Source: Lichina pygmaea (taxonomy: Eukaryota > Ascomycota > Lichinomycetes > Lichinales > Lichinaceae). Taken from it: a DNA stretch of 64,000 nt. The stretch is from NCBI GenBank assembly GCA_963422465.1, contig OY730173.1:1116001-1180000 (forward strand), read 5' to 3'. The notes below the pieces were generated by a model. That model was not told the DNA's origin. It searched no databases and saw only the letters and a program-made list of their open reading frames with translations. Positions 23,701-35,696 of the stretch are shown here, piece by piece (position 1 is the first letter of the stretch; each line of letters begins with the position of its first letter). Both the position numbers and the translations under genes were made by a program.

Positions 23701-24611
23701 GTGCATCAACCTCTGCGTTAGATCGTTCCGTTCCGTGACCCGTTCGATTTGAAATCTGGAAAAGGCCATTCGGTCCGGGAACATGGTGTCGAGCTGATCC
23801 TTGGAGTAGCCCATCCTCAGCCGCGACCGTAGCCGGGCTGCGTTCAATATGTTGTACCGATCTGGAGCCGGTAGAGAGAGAAAGAATGGCGAGTCGAAAT
23901 CGATCTTCGAAAAATCGTACAGATTGACATCTTCGCCGGAGTTGAACTGGCGGGCATACTGCTCGAGTTCTTCCTGGGACATGACCCGAGGATCGTCCGG
24001 CGCACCCATGGTCTCGAGCGAGCCTTCAAGGTCGGGCAGGTGGTATTGATCCGTCCTCTTGAACTGCCGGTTCTGCCGCCGTTCGTGCTGCGTCATGAGA
24101 AGTTCGTCGACGTACACCGTATCCTCCGGGATCGGTTGCTCATCTTCATCATGCACCTGTCTGGGACACTCTTAGTCCACTTCGCCGGGCACTCGAGACT
24201 GAACTGCAGTACGTATTACCTGTCTCGGTCTTGTCTTCTTCGCTCTTGTTCCTCCTCGGCTCGCCTCTGCACCTGTAGCGCCAGGAGTTTTCCAGCGGTC
24301 CTGACCGCATCTTCACGTCGACCCTCTCTCCTTCGCTTTCTGGCAGCGATCGTCTGGCGCTTGAGCGCCGGCGCTCCTCCGTCGAACACGAAGACGGGCT
24401 TGATGCCGAAGAAGAGGAGTTTGCATATGCGCCTGAAGAAGCCGACGACATGGCTGTTGCGCAGGGCGTTGCCTTCTTTATCTCGGACGGCTTTGAGAAA
24501 CTGGTATATCCAGATGGAGGCATCGACGGCAAGTCGCTTCTTGTTGAGCGTTTCCAGCTTGATAGGTCGAGCGCATGGCTGGAGCACCGTCCACAACCCG
24601 TTGACACCCAT
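20774..24611 (-). CDS. RAD2: Rad2/XPG nucleotide-excision-repair endonuclease
   Basis: Three exons (24611-24220, 24160-21547, 21460-20774; introns 59 and 86 nt) encode 1230 aa. The XPG N-domain starts at residue 2 (GVNGLWTVLQPCARP) with metal-binding aspartates in RLAVDASIWIYQF and VFVFDGGAPALKR. A roughly 700-residue acidic spacer follows, normal for Rad2. The I-domain (from about 855) has PYITAPMEAEAQCAELV and GIVTDDSDCFLFGG, then the helix-two-turn-helix GSDYAEGIPGVGPVTALEIL. In the C-terminus QSNLTAFF (about 1081-1088) matches the PCNA-interacting PIP box. Alanine and Glu-Gly runs and a basic end (KRRRRGK) follow. The enzyme makes the 3' incision in nucleotide excision repair and associates with TFIIH. 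All catalytic carboxylates I looked for are present, so the gene looks functional. Confidence 0.94.
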
Positions 24612-26192
<1,581 letters not shown>

Positions 26193-28041
26193 CTACACGC
26201 TCTGCGGCCCCACGACGGAAGCCGGCTATCGGTCCACGTCCGCGTCAGCGTGTCTCGAACGAAGACGTAATCTGGATGGGGTACCACACTCACCGGGCTG
26301 TTGATGAGGTTGCGCTTGTTGCGCTCCTTCTTGATGTGATTCTTCAAGGCGGTCGAGTCGAGAGGCTTCAGCAACTCGAAGCTACAAAGAAGCTCGTCCG
26401 ACACGGACATTACCGCCCCCCAGTTGTCGAATTCGCCGCAGTACTACATTCAAGTAGAGGGAGGGGGGGCAGTCAGCGCGCGGAATCCTACTAGCTAACG
26501 CCCCGGCAAGGGGAACGGGCGGCGGACAGGGAGGGAGGAGGAGGAGGACGAGCCCTTACGTTTGGAGCGGAGAAGACAGTGACCAAGATACGATCGTTGA
26601 AGAATTCGTAGCCGTCTTCGACGACCATATGGGCCCTACAGACCAGATCAAAGTCGTGACGCTGCAGAAAGTCCATGATCACCTTCTTCCCGAAGCAGTA
26701 GCTGACGCCGCGTTCGTTGGACTCCCATTCGGCATCCATCTCGGCCGGATCGCTCCACAGCAGGTCGTTGAGCAGGCCGTAGTCCGGCACGTCCGTGGGC
26801 CGGGCGATCTGGCGGATGTCGTCCATGTGGTTCAGCGACGGCGACAGGCCGCCGTGCACGCAGAAGATCTTGTCGGCAACGATGGCGGCGATGGGCAAGC
26901 AGTTGAAGGTGTCGACGAAGGTCTTCCAGACCTTGATGTTGCACCTCCGCTTGCATTCGTCGTAGAAGCCGTAGACCCTGGTCACGTTGGCACACTCATG
27001 GTTCCCCCGCAGCAGAAAGAAGTTCTCGGGGAACTTGAGCTTGTAGCAGAGGAGCAGAAGGATCGTCTCCAGACTCTGTTTCCCTCGATCAACATAGTCG
27101 CCCAAGAAGAGGTAGTTCGCACTCGGCGGGAAGCCGCACATTTCGAACATCCTGATCAGATCCGTGTACTGGCCGTGCACGTCGCCGACGATCTTGACGG
27201 GCGGCGACAGCTCGACCAGCGCCGGCTGGGCGAGGAAGAGCTCGTGCGCGGCGGCGCAGACGGCCGTGATCTCGGCGTTCTTGAGGCAGACGGCCTTGGT
27301 GACCTTGCCGGCGTAGCCTGCGTCCAGGAGCCGCGATATCATGTCGTCCAGGGCCATCGCGTGCGGCGGCCCGATGGCCATGGACGAAGAGCCGGACGAG
27401 CCTCCTTCGTCGGCGCGCCGGGCGTGCGCGTCCGACGACACGGGGTTGACCGCGTGCTGTCTCCGGATGAGGATCGATTCCATGGCTTGGTCCCGATGCG
27501 GCTGATGGAGCGCGCCGCTCGGAGGACCGTCCGACACGTTGCCCACCTCCCCGCTCTGCTTCGCCTCCTCGATCGAGCGACGGCCGTGGCCGGCGCCGGC
27601 TCCGGATACGGGTGCGTGCCTGGGTGTCGGAGACGGAGGTGGAGATGCCGTCTGGGCTACCTTGGACTCCGACAGCTCCGGCGGCGGTGGCGGAGGAGGA
27701 GGAGGACGGACGGACGAGCCGGAGAGGCTACGGCGATGCTTCGAACCAGACTTGGCGCTCGAGGCGGTGGGCACCAGGCTGGTCTCCGACCTGTTGGCGG
27801 TCTCGCTCGTCTCGACGTTGATGCTGGGTGGCGTCGCCGAGGACTCCCGCGGACTCTCTGCCCTGCCGCTTCCGGGGATCTTTGACCGGATGGAACCACG
27901 CAGGGACCGGGACGACTCCCTCGTGTCGGTTCTGCTCAGCGGCGGGTACGAGTCCAGATCCTCGCCGGTGCGCCTGGTCGCCGACGGCGACGACGGATCG
28001 TCGCCCGAGCTTGAAACCTTCTTCGACTGCGGCTGGCCCAT
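26193..28041 (-). CDS. PPZ1: PPZ-type serine/threonine protein phosphatase
   Basis: Three exons (28041-26560, 26443-26294, 26225-26193; introns 116 and 68 nt) give 554 aa. The start is the first in-frame ATG and yields MGQPQSKK, an N-myristoylation-like start as in yeast Ppz1. A Ser/Pro-rich regulatory region of about 225 residues, including nine prolines, precedes a PP1-like catalytic domain (about 229-535). That domain has the metal and active-site motifs GDVHGQY, GDYVDRG, RGNHECA and FCVHGGLSP. The fungal PP1 RAHQVVEDG block reads RAHMVVEDG here, a Gln-to-Met change. Exon 2 starts [14 protein letters not shown]. The tiny third exon gives the tail [10 protein letters not shown], resembling other fungal PPZ ends. 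PPZ enzymes regulate cation homeostasis and wall integrity and are inhibited by Hal3-type proteins. A 418-aa antisense frame is a shadow. Confidence 0.93.
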
Positions 28042-29515
28042 GGTCACGGCCGACCTCGCGCGAGACCCTTTTTCCCGTCCGACCGAGTCGCCAGCCCTCC
28101 GCCCTCGCCCGTTCGAATCCTCGTCCTGGTGGGGGGGGGGCCCGGTCAGCGTAGCAAAGGGCGGTTTGGATGGATTCGAGCAACGAAGGGGTGACGGTGG
28201 TCGTGTGCGAGGCCTTGAGCGCTCGATCTCTCGTCGGGCCGAGCCCGATATCGACGGCGGCGGGGGGACTTGGGTGGGGTCGAGCGACGAGATATTATGG
28301 CGGTTCAAAGAGCGTCGACAGGAAACAAAGGAAACGAGCCTCGGCGAAGGATCTCAAGAGCGCCGTTGTGGTGGCCGTGGTTGAGCCTCTGTCCCAGCCC
28401 CGAGCCGGCTGTTGCGGTGGAGTCGGCGTGGTCGTGGCGCACACGGCGTGGTCGTGACGACGGCGGTTTCGTTCGGACCGCGACGGCTAAAACGGCGGGG
28501 AAGGCGTGGCCGGCGCGCCCCCGATGTGCCACGGCTCCCGGATGTGGCAGGCGCCCTCTGACGGCCACACGGTGCTGGGTCGTCTTTCTTATATAGCCCG
28601 TACGGTGTACGATATACGATGTGTGATGTATGATGTATGATATCCGCGCCGAGCCGGGTAACGACGCCCGGGACGTACACCACTTATACGGCCAAACTGG
28701 GGGAGCGCTCAGCCGTCACAGCATCTCGACGGCCTAGAAAACGGGCAATCAGCGAACGGAGCAGTCACAAGACCAGCGGTTGCATGACGAGGCAGTGACC
28801 CACGCCTTATAGCCCGGCGCCTTGCAGCGAACGCTTCCTTCCTCTTCCAACCAGATCAAACAGTGTCACCTCGCAAACCGTACGTAGTGCCTGGCCGAGG
28901 TGAGTCTTTGTTGCAGCGGCAGATGCAGCCCTGCCGACCTTGCGCATGCGTATCGTCGGAGGTGAGAGAGCTGCGTCGCGTAGATTGTACGTTTGAACGC
29001 TTGTACGTTTGCACTGCAACGGTGTAGATGCAACTGGACAACCGTGAAGATGTACTCCGTACGAGCCTCTTGTACTCGTGTACTCGTGGAGTGAGTGGCT
29101 AAGTTTAGTTGTGGTAGTGGACCGGGATGCCCCGCATTGCCTCCAAGTTGTGTGCCGGGGCGCACTAATCTACGGGGTGAGCAGCCCTAGACCTTAGGCT
29201 TGGTGAACCTAACCCCGGTGAGAGAAGTAAGACTACGGTAGCTAAAGAGATAAATTACAATGGGGCAAGAGTTGTCCTTCTTCCACCAATCCTACTGTAC
29301 TCGTATGGGATATTGGCGGCGTCGTCGCCTCCATCAAGCACGCAATATCCTGGGTGCAGTGATGTCTTGAAACTGCGCCGTAGACCCATGGCCGAACAGT
29401 CCACCTGGGCTAGGATGACTTCTCGTAGGAGTGTGAGAGATGGACGATAGAATCTTGCCGCCGCTGCCGCCCCCCCGCGTGCCTGTACGAAGTACCGTAC
29501 CGTACCGTTTGTATG
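28042..29515. other. Intergenic, nothing recognised
   Basis: This stretch contains the PPZ1 upstream region and the NAA38 downstream region. A run of G occurs near 28130-28141. Overlapping GC-rich frames are present without motifs. No RNA gene was recognised. Confidence 0.5.
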
Positions 29516-29886
29516 CTACGCACCACCACGTTCTTCGACCTCGATCCTCGTGATGTGCTGGCCAGGCACGACCACCAGACCCAAGAACCGGCTGGTCATG
29601 TCGAGGTTGAATCTGCTGAGCTCCTGCGCCGTCGCCGTCGCCGCCTGACTGGCGACTGCTGCCGGGGAAGGTTGTCGGTATTCGTAGGTGGCGGAGAGAA
29701 TGATGTTACGATCCTAGACTCGGTCATCAGCCAGCCTCTACTGGAGCAGCGGTCGTGGGTCGAGTGGCGCCCCACGTTGTCGGTGCATTTGAACTCCCCG
29801 ACGAACACACGCGTGTCGTCCGTGGTGATCCGTAGCTGCTTGCCGAGGAAGCCTCGCAGAAACGCTGCGGCGTCGGCGGTGTCCAT
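29516..29886 (-). CDS. NAA38: NatC auxiliary subunit Naa38 (LSM-domain protein)
   Basis: Two exons (29886-29776, 29713-29516; intron 62 nt) encode 102 aa. The ATG chosen (MDTADAAAFLRGFLGKQLRI) is the first in frame. Sm motif 1 reads LRITTDDTRVFVGEFKCTDN. After the splice the protein continues DRNIILSATYEYRQPSP, and the Sm2-like strand is RFLGLVVVPGQHITRIEVEE. The combination of RVFVGEFKCTDNDRNIIL and a C-terminal VVVPGQHI is that of Naa38/Mak31/LSMD1 rather than spliceosomal Lsm proteins. Naa38 supports Naa30-Naa35 in N-terminal acetylation of Met-hydrophobic starts. The poly-Arg frame running past the donor on unspliced DNA is an artefact. Confidence 0.85.
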
Positions 29887-30361
29887 GGCGATCAAGTGCT
29901 CGGTGCCGCAGTACTTTACGGGCAAGTATCAACTGATTATAGCGCCTGGACGGAGGTAGATGGAGCGGTGATCAAGCCACTTGGATTTCTACCGTGCTTT
30001 ATCATTCACGGAGTAGGAGAGCAATTGTTCCCCATACGGTATCTATGCAGATCACCCTCGCTACATGCGGCCTCACGGGCTCATGTCTCGGTATCTAAGG
30101 CTGGCTTGGTCGACTTGTACGTCTGAAGGCGCTGAGAAATCAACGCTCGAGCTATAGGCCCTTTACAAGCGGTCTTGTGAGGGTTTAAACCTCAGGCTCA
30201 GCGAGATAGTAGATCCTTTCCTTGGCCTATGCAATCACTGATTTGGTGCAAGTCGAGACCGTACGTCAGCCGGAACTACCGATTAACAACCCCAGCCCAC
30301 GAGAAGACAGATTCCGGTCTCCGCGGCTTGAAAGAAACGAGTGATGGGCCTGACGCCCAGC
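29887..30361. other. Intergenic between NAA38 and RPS11
   Basis: No coding frame is supported. A short palindrome GAGGGTTTAAACCTC sits at about 30178-30192. Confidence 0.5.
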
Positions 30362-31038
30362 TTAGAATTTCTGGAATCTCTTGACGGCTTTGCCGGTCCG
30401 AGGAAGGACTCGCAGGACGTTGAACCGGACCTGTAAGAGTATGCGAGTTAGCCTCCGTCCAGGATAGAAGACCTCAGCTCGGACGCTGCGATCCGACATG
30501 ACTGTTTGTTTCGCTGCTTGCTTTCTGGGGGCTGGGAATGGTAGAATGACCCACCGTCTTGCTTAATGGTCTGCATTGTCCAACGGTGACCTTGTCTCCT
30601 TCCTCGACCCGAAAGGCTGGAGAGACGTGTGCGGCGAAATTCGTATGGCGCTTCTCATATCTCGAGTACTTCGGCACGTAATGGAGGTACTCTCGTCGGA
30701 CGATCAGCGTTCGATGCATCTTTGTCGAGACGACGGTGCCGGTCAGAATCCGTCCGCGGATGGACACCAGCCCGGTGAAGGGGCATTTCTTATCTGCGAG
30801 AGAATCTGCATCAGCGTCCCTCACTTCCACTCGAGCTCGCCAGCCGTGGATTGATACCGATGTATGTGCCGTCGATGGCCGTCTTAGGCGTCTTGAAGCC
30901 CAGTCCGATGTCCTTGTACCATCTCCGGCCACCTTTCCCTGGCCGCTTGCCCTTGGCGCTCTTGACCTTCGAGTTCAGAAAGATGTGAGGTTGCTTCTGG
31001 TAAGCCCGCTCGGACTGGACCGTCAGTTCTGTCGCCAT
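30362..31038 (-). CDS. RPS11: 40S ribosomal protein S11 (uS17)
   Basis: Three exons (31038-30858, 30793-30555, 30430-30362; introns 64 and 124 nt) encode 162 aa, the normal eukaryotic S11 length. It begins [20 protein letters not shown] and carries [14 protein letters not shown]-like sequence ([18 protein letters not shown]). It continues [18 protein letters not shown] and [18 protein letters not shown], and ends [19 protein letters not shown]. uS17 binds 18S rRNA in the small-subunit body. The short first intron interrupts the Gly-Thr-Tyr-Ile codons. It is transcribed divergently from SPC7 with only 237 bp between start codons. Confidence 0.97.
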
Positions 31039-31275
31039 GGCTGAGGTTGGTGATGTTGATTGTTCGATTCTGTCCGAGAGACAACTCCGAATCGATCCAA
31101 TGTGGGACTGCAATTCGAGCTAAAATCTACCGTGTGGGGAGTGAGCCCTAACAGATTGTCGGAAGATTCTTACTCCGAGGCTAACTTCAATTAGATAAGT
31201 GTGATGATGACTAATCTGGCTCGTCGGACGATGATCCGGATGTAAACAAAACAACACGTTACTCGACGGACCGCA
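31039..31275. promoter_or_regulatory. 237-bp divergent promoter RPS11/SPC7
   Basis: The start codons of the two genes are separated by 237 bp, so 5' UTRs and promoter elements must be compressed or shared. No clear TATA box is visible. Confidence 0.5.
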
Positions 31276-34200
31276 ATGATCCCCTCCGCTCCAGATTCGA
31301 GACTCCCTTCATACGATCTAGAGAGCATGGACTATTTCAGTGGAGATCACAGCCTTGGCTCGCACCGACAGTTTTCGCGACAATCAATGGGCCACCTGCA
31401 GTCAGCTGCGCCAGCGGCCGATGAGGATAAGGAGAATGTGACGACGGATGTTGCAGCCATCATCGGCCTCGAGAGATCAAGTGCAAGGCTTGACGGAAGC
31501 TCACGACGATTGCGGAGTAAGAGCCTGGGCCCAGGCGGGCTAGATGCATTGGCTCAGGGCTCGCACAACCAGCGCAAGGTTTGCTCTCCGGCCCCGCAGC
31601 GCTGCCTCTACTCCTCGCAATCGCAACTGATAGGCAATACTAACTGCTGATCGAAAGGTAGCTTCGAAAGCGTCGATAAAGTCGATCCTGAAACCGACGG
31701 TCCCGATATCACCACCCTCGGAAGGCTTGTCTGCTGGCTCGACTAAAGCATCGGCCACGGCGCTCTTGAACAGCCGAGGCAGCCGCGAAGGCAATGGTTC
31801 CGACAACGAGGCCCAGTCGATCGACCTGTCCGGTGATCGTGGCGAACGCAGTCGGGTGTCTATCACCGGTGCAGATAGCTTGCATAATCCGTTCGATGCG
31901 GCAAGTGCCGCCCGGCTCGACCAGGAGATCGCCGAGCCGGTATCACAGAACCAATCTACTGTAGTGGACGAAGAGCGTATGCAGAGAGAACTGCGTGACA
32001 AGCAGAAGCAGGTCATCATGGAAAGACGCGAGGCCAGACGTAAATCGATGGGTGAGAAAATCGTATCGACGCCAGGGGCTCCCTTGCTGACCGTTCCCAG
32101 CCAATCGACGAGTCTCCTTTGCTCCAGAGGCGACCCTCCACACCTGGAACGTTGTCGAATTCGTGCAAGACGCGACGACATCATCTTCATCAACTAGCTC
32201 AAACCGACGAGCTTCGTCTATGACGACATCTTCATCGCATGTGTCGCCGGAATCACCACGTTCTCCTCAACCCGCGGTTTACGATGGAACCGAGCCCCCC
32301 TCTACGCCTCTGAGCGGTAACGGGAGCGGAAGCAGCATGACACCCCCGACGAGGAACTTCGTCAAGACTGCGCAGAACAAGAGGCGGCGTCGCAGTTCAG
32401 GGTCAACAAACCTGAGCGATGAAGACCTTACAGGCCAAGCTTCTTTGTCCAGCCCATTCAGTGGCGCGTCCACCATTGACAGCGACGACAGCATCGGCAG
32501 CGATACTGTCTCTGTGGATGTCCCGGGTGGCGGGAATGTGAACGAAGGTGGAGAAGGGCACAGCACGAGCATGAGCCTGGACAGCATTGATATGACAATG
32601 GACTCGGTCGTATCAGCGCTCTCGAGCAACGGCAGTACGGCATCGACAAGCCGACTGAACGAGGCTCTCCGGAGAGCCGCGGAGCATGCGGGCACGAGGG
32701 GAATTGATTACGACGAGAACGGAGACCTGTCGATGGAACTGGCTGAAGACCAGGTCACCGCTGCTTTTCAGTCCTGGTCAAAGGGCAGAATGGGTGCGTC
32801 GAACGGACTACAAGACCTGACGTCTTTCCAGGACCAGGAGAACCAGAATCCTTTTCTTGTACAGCGGATCACTGCTCACGACGCCATGGCCGTCGCACAA
32901 GATGGCAACGCCAGCGCCGAGAGTGAAGCTACCGCAGGCGTGACGATGGAGATGACTCGGGCCGTGGGCCGAATCTTGCCATCGCAAATGGAGGTGCAGA
33001 AGCCCAACGCCATCCTCTCTTCAGGCACCATGGACGTGACGATGGACATGACTCGGGCCGTGGGCCGAATCTTGCCATCGCAAATGGAGGTGCAGAAGCC
33101 CAACGCCATCCTCTCTTCAGGCACCATGGACGTGACGATGGACATGACTCGGGCCGTGGGCCGAATCTTGCCATCGCAAACAATGACGCGGGCACCTGAT
33201 GCAGTCTTCTCTCCGGGATTAGCAGGCGTTGGCGGCTTGCGTGCAAGTGCCAGACAGAGCGATTCGGCAGATGAAAGCTCAACCCTGAGCGACGCGACGA
33301 TGGATCTTACCGTCATGGTGGGGGGTATACAGGATGAAGCAGAGGCCTTGTCAGAGCAGAGCAGCGCGGCTGGGGTCAGGGTAACCGTCGAGCAAGAACC
33401 AAACGCTGAGGAGTACGGGGAGCCGAGCTCCATTCGATCACCCGTCGAAGATCCCCAGTACCCTTCACTCCCGAACCAAATTCTTGATGAGTCCGAGGCT
33501 AGTGGCTCAGCAGCGGATGTCAGCGTCCAGAAAATATCCCTGCGGCAATTTCTCGAGCTCACGAACGTGCATTTTATGGATCTTACGATGACGAAACGCA
33601 GGCGCACAGGAAACAACAGTATCTCGGCTGGGAGGCCGAAGGAAGATTCTGCAAGTTCTGGACACAAGGAGTCGAGTCAATTGGCAGCGAGAGTACGAGC
33701 TGCTTGTTGCACCTTGCCAATGCTGGAGCTGTATCAACATGTGAGTTTGGGGCTTCATACACGATCAAGCAATGTTCTAACAGGCATTTTCTCGTAGTCT
33801 TGCCACGAGCTCAAAAAGTACATCTCCGAAGGCCGCGGCATCGTGCGTCGGCTGGAGACGGAAACATCGGAGGAGAATCCGAGTCTCTTCCGCGACTACC
33901 TTGCAGCAACACCGGACGTCCGGTTCATCATGGACAACCAGTTCAAGAACACGAAGACCCACTCGAGGCTCTCGAGCAAGGCAGTATGGTACGAGTGGCG
34001 GAAGAAGCTCCTCGACGACCTCAAGCAGGGCCTGCTGAAGATTGAGAACAACATGGATGAGGATGATCGGGTGCTTCAGCGGCGGGAGGACATGCTGTCG
34101 TCCGCTTTGCCAGCTCTAATCGAGGGCAAAGAACGACTAGAGCGTGAGTATGCGGGTTTGCGTGACCGGGCCGAGGAGAATGCGAGAGTCGACCAGTCCG

Positions 34201-35209
34201 AGCTGGCCGCGGCACGGGACCAGTTAGTCACGCTCGATGAAGATGTCGGGAGCAAGAGGGCGTTGCTCGAGTCCGTTCAGATGCAGATCCGAAGGACACA
34301 GGAAGCAATCGAGTCTGCGACGGAGCGGACGATGGCCTTGACGGCTGACATCGTGCTCGCTGAGAAGACCAAGGAGGATTGTCGTGGTTATAATGCTGCT
34401 GAGGTGAGAAGGTGGAAAGGTATGCACGAAAGTCCCGGTCCACAGAGACCGATTGTTTGCTGATATCCATAGACATGGCGGACCACCTTGAGGAAACGAG
34501 CGGCTGGACCATCGCCAGCGTCCACAAAACTGTCGTGCAGATGACCTATCAGAGCCGTCTTCATATCGGCTTTGATGTGTCCTCGCTCTCGCCTGCCGGC
34601 TCGCAGAAAGCGCTAGATGCCACAGTCTGGCTCGACAAATCGGCGTGCGGGGCCTGCGTCGAGAACGCATGGAGCGGACAGACAGCGGACATGCGTAAGC
34701 TGTTCATCGACATCATCAACGAGCAACTTAAAGCTCTCGACGCTGCTCGACCGCAGCTGAACGACGTCCTGCTCCTAGTCAGCAGCCTGTGGTGCCAAGT
34801 AAGCGTGCTCGCGGAGGAGGTTCGGTGTCTGCAGCTGCACTATCCGTGTGAGCTGGTCGTGGCGCCGCCACGGGAGGACAATCATCGTGGCTTCGCGATT
34901 GCCGCATCGCTGCTCCTGCCCTCGCTCAAGACGAAGATCAGAGTGGTCTTCGACATCGTCTTCGATCTGCAGCACCCGCAGGACATCGCTCGCACGGTCA
35001 GCGTCGTGCCTCGCGTCTCGGTCGTCTACGGTGAACGTTTCGATCGCCGCAGAATGCAAGACTTTCTCGAAGCGCACATCCAGAAACATTGCGGCGTCTA
35101 TGACACTCTCCGAAAGAAACCGGCAGCTCCTGCGGCAGCTGCGAGATGGGTCGACGCTGTCAGAGGGCTTTCCAAGGCGCTCGTCACTCGCGGCAGGGTG
35201 CCTGCTTGA
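31276..35209 (+). CDS. SPC7: Kinetochore scaffold Spc7/KNL1/Spc105
   Basis: Five exons (31276-31578, 31658-32051, 32101-33740, 33798-34419, 34473-35209; introns 79, 49, 57 and 53 nt) give 1231 aa. Two PP1-docking motifs are present: SILK at about 110-113 (KASIKSILKP) and RVSF at about 236-239 (ANRRVSFAPEATLHTW). MELT-like motifs follow (SIDMTMDS, GDLSMELAED, TMEMTRAVG, two of TMDMTRAVG, ATMDLTVMVGG). The conserved FLELTNVHFMDLTMTKRR lies at about 716-733. From about 780 (CHELKKYISEGRGIVRRLE) a coiled coil leads into the C-terminal RWD-like Spc7 domain. KNL1 proteins link Mis12 to microtubules and recruit Bub3-Bub1 through phosphorylated MELT motifs. The MELT region contains a perfect 96-bp repeat, listed separately. 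Confidence 0.94.
32937..33180 (+). repeat. Perfect 96-bp in-frame repeat in the SPC7 MELT array
   Basis: The block starting ATGACTCGGGCCGTGGGC recurs at 32953, 33049 and 33145. Each unit encodes 32 residues running from MTRAVGRILPSQ through KPNAILSSGT to MDVTMD. The first two units are identical apart from the leading codons, and the third is cut after RILPSQ. Nucleotide identity, including silent sites, indicates recent duplication. Confidence 0.92.
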
Positions 35210-35696
35210 CGTTTTCTTATGTCTGACCTTCTCTGGTTAGGAACCCCAGGGGCGTGGTGGAAGTTTTTTTTGGGGCTCGCTTACTTGGGTCTTTGGTCTT
35301 ATATATCCCTGCGTGCCTTATCATCATCATGAACGCCTACAGTCTAATTATGCATGAGCTTCGCTCCAGCTGGTGTCTACCTACCTTTCCAGCCCTTTCA
35401 AGCTTGTTCTTGACGTGCGATGTCCTCTCTCACCGCGGACTCCACCACAATCCTGCAATAAGCGGGTCCTGTGAGTCTGGAGAAGTTGGAAGGCCGATCA
35501 ATGCGGCATCCTCGCTGTCCGACGACTACCCCACCACCCCCACTAACCCCGCATGCATGCCTGACCAGTCTGGACTCATGGTTCGCACATTGGTTGATCT
35601 TGGCGCAGCTAACGTACCCCTCCCGCCGAACAGCAACTCGGAGAATCGGCAGCTTGGTCTCACCAGGCCTTTTGCTAGCAGGGAGAAGCAGTCGAC
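35210..35696. other. Intergenic upstream of the methyltransferase
   Basis: No gene is recognised. The tract is CT-rich with CCACCACCCCC-like runs near 35530-35550. Confidence 0.5.

Noticed and set aside
26629-27885. 418-aa plus-strand frame
   Set aside because: Antisense shadow of the PPZ1 exon; GC-rich third positions keep the opposite strand open.
30150-30230. Possible tRNA around the GAGGGTTTAAACCTC palindrome
   Set aside because: The loop does not fit the T-loop consensus, and no matching acceptor or anticodon arms were found.
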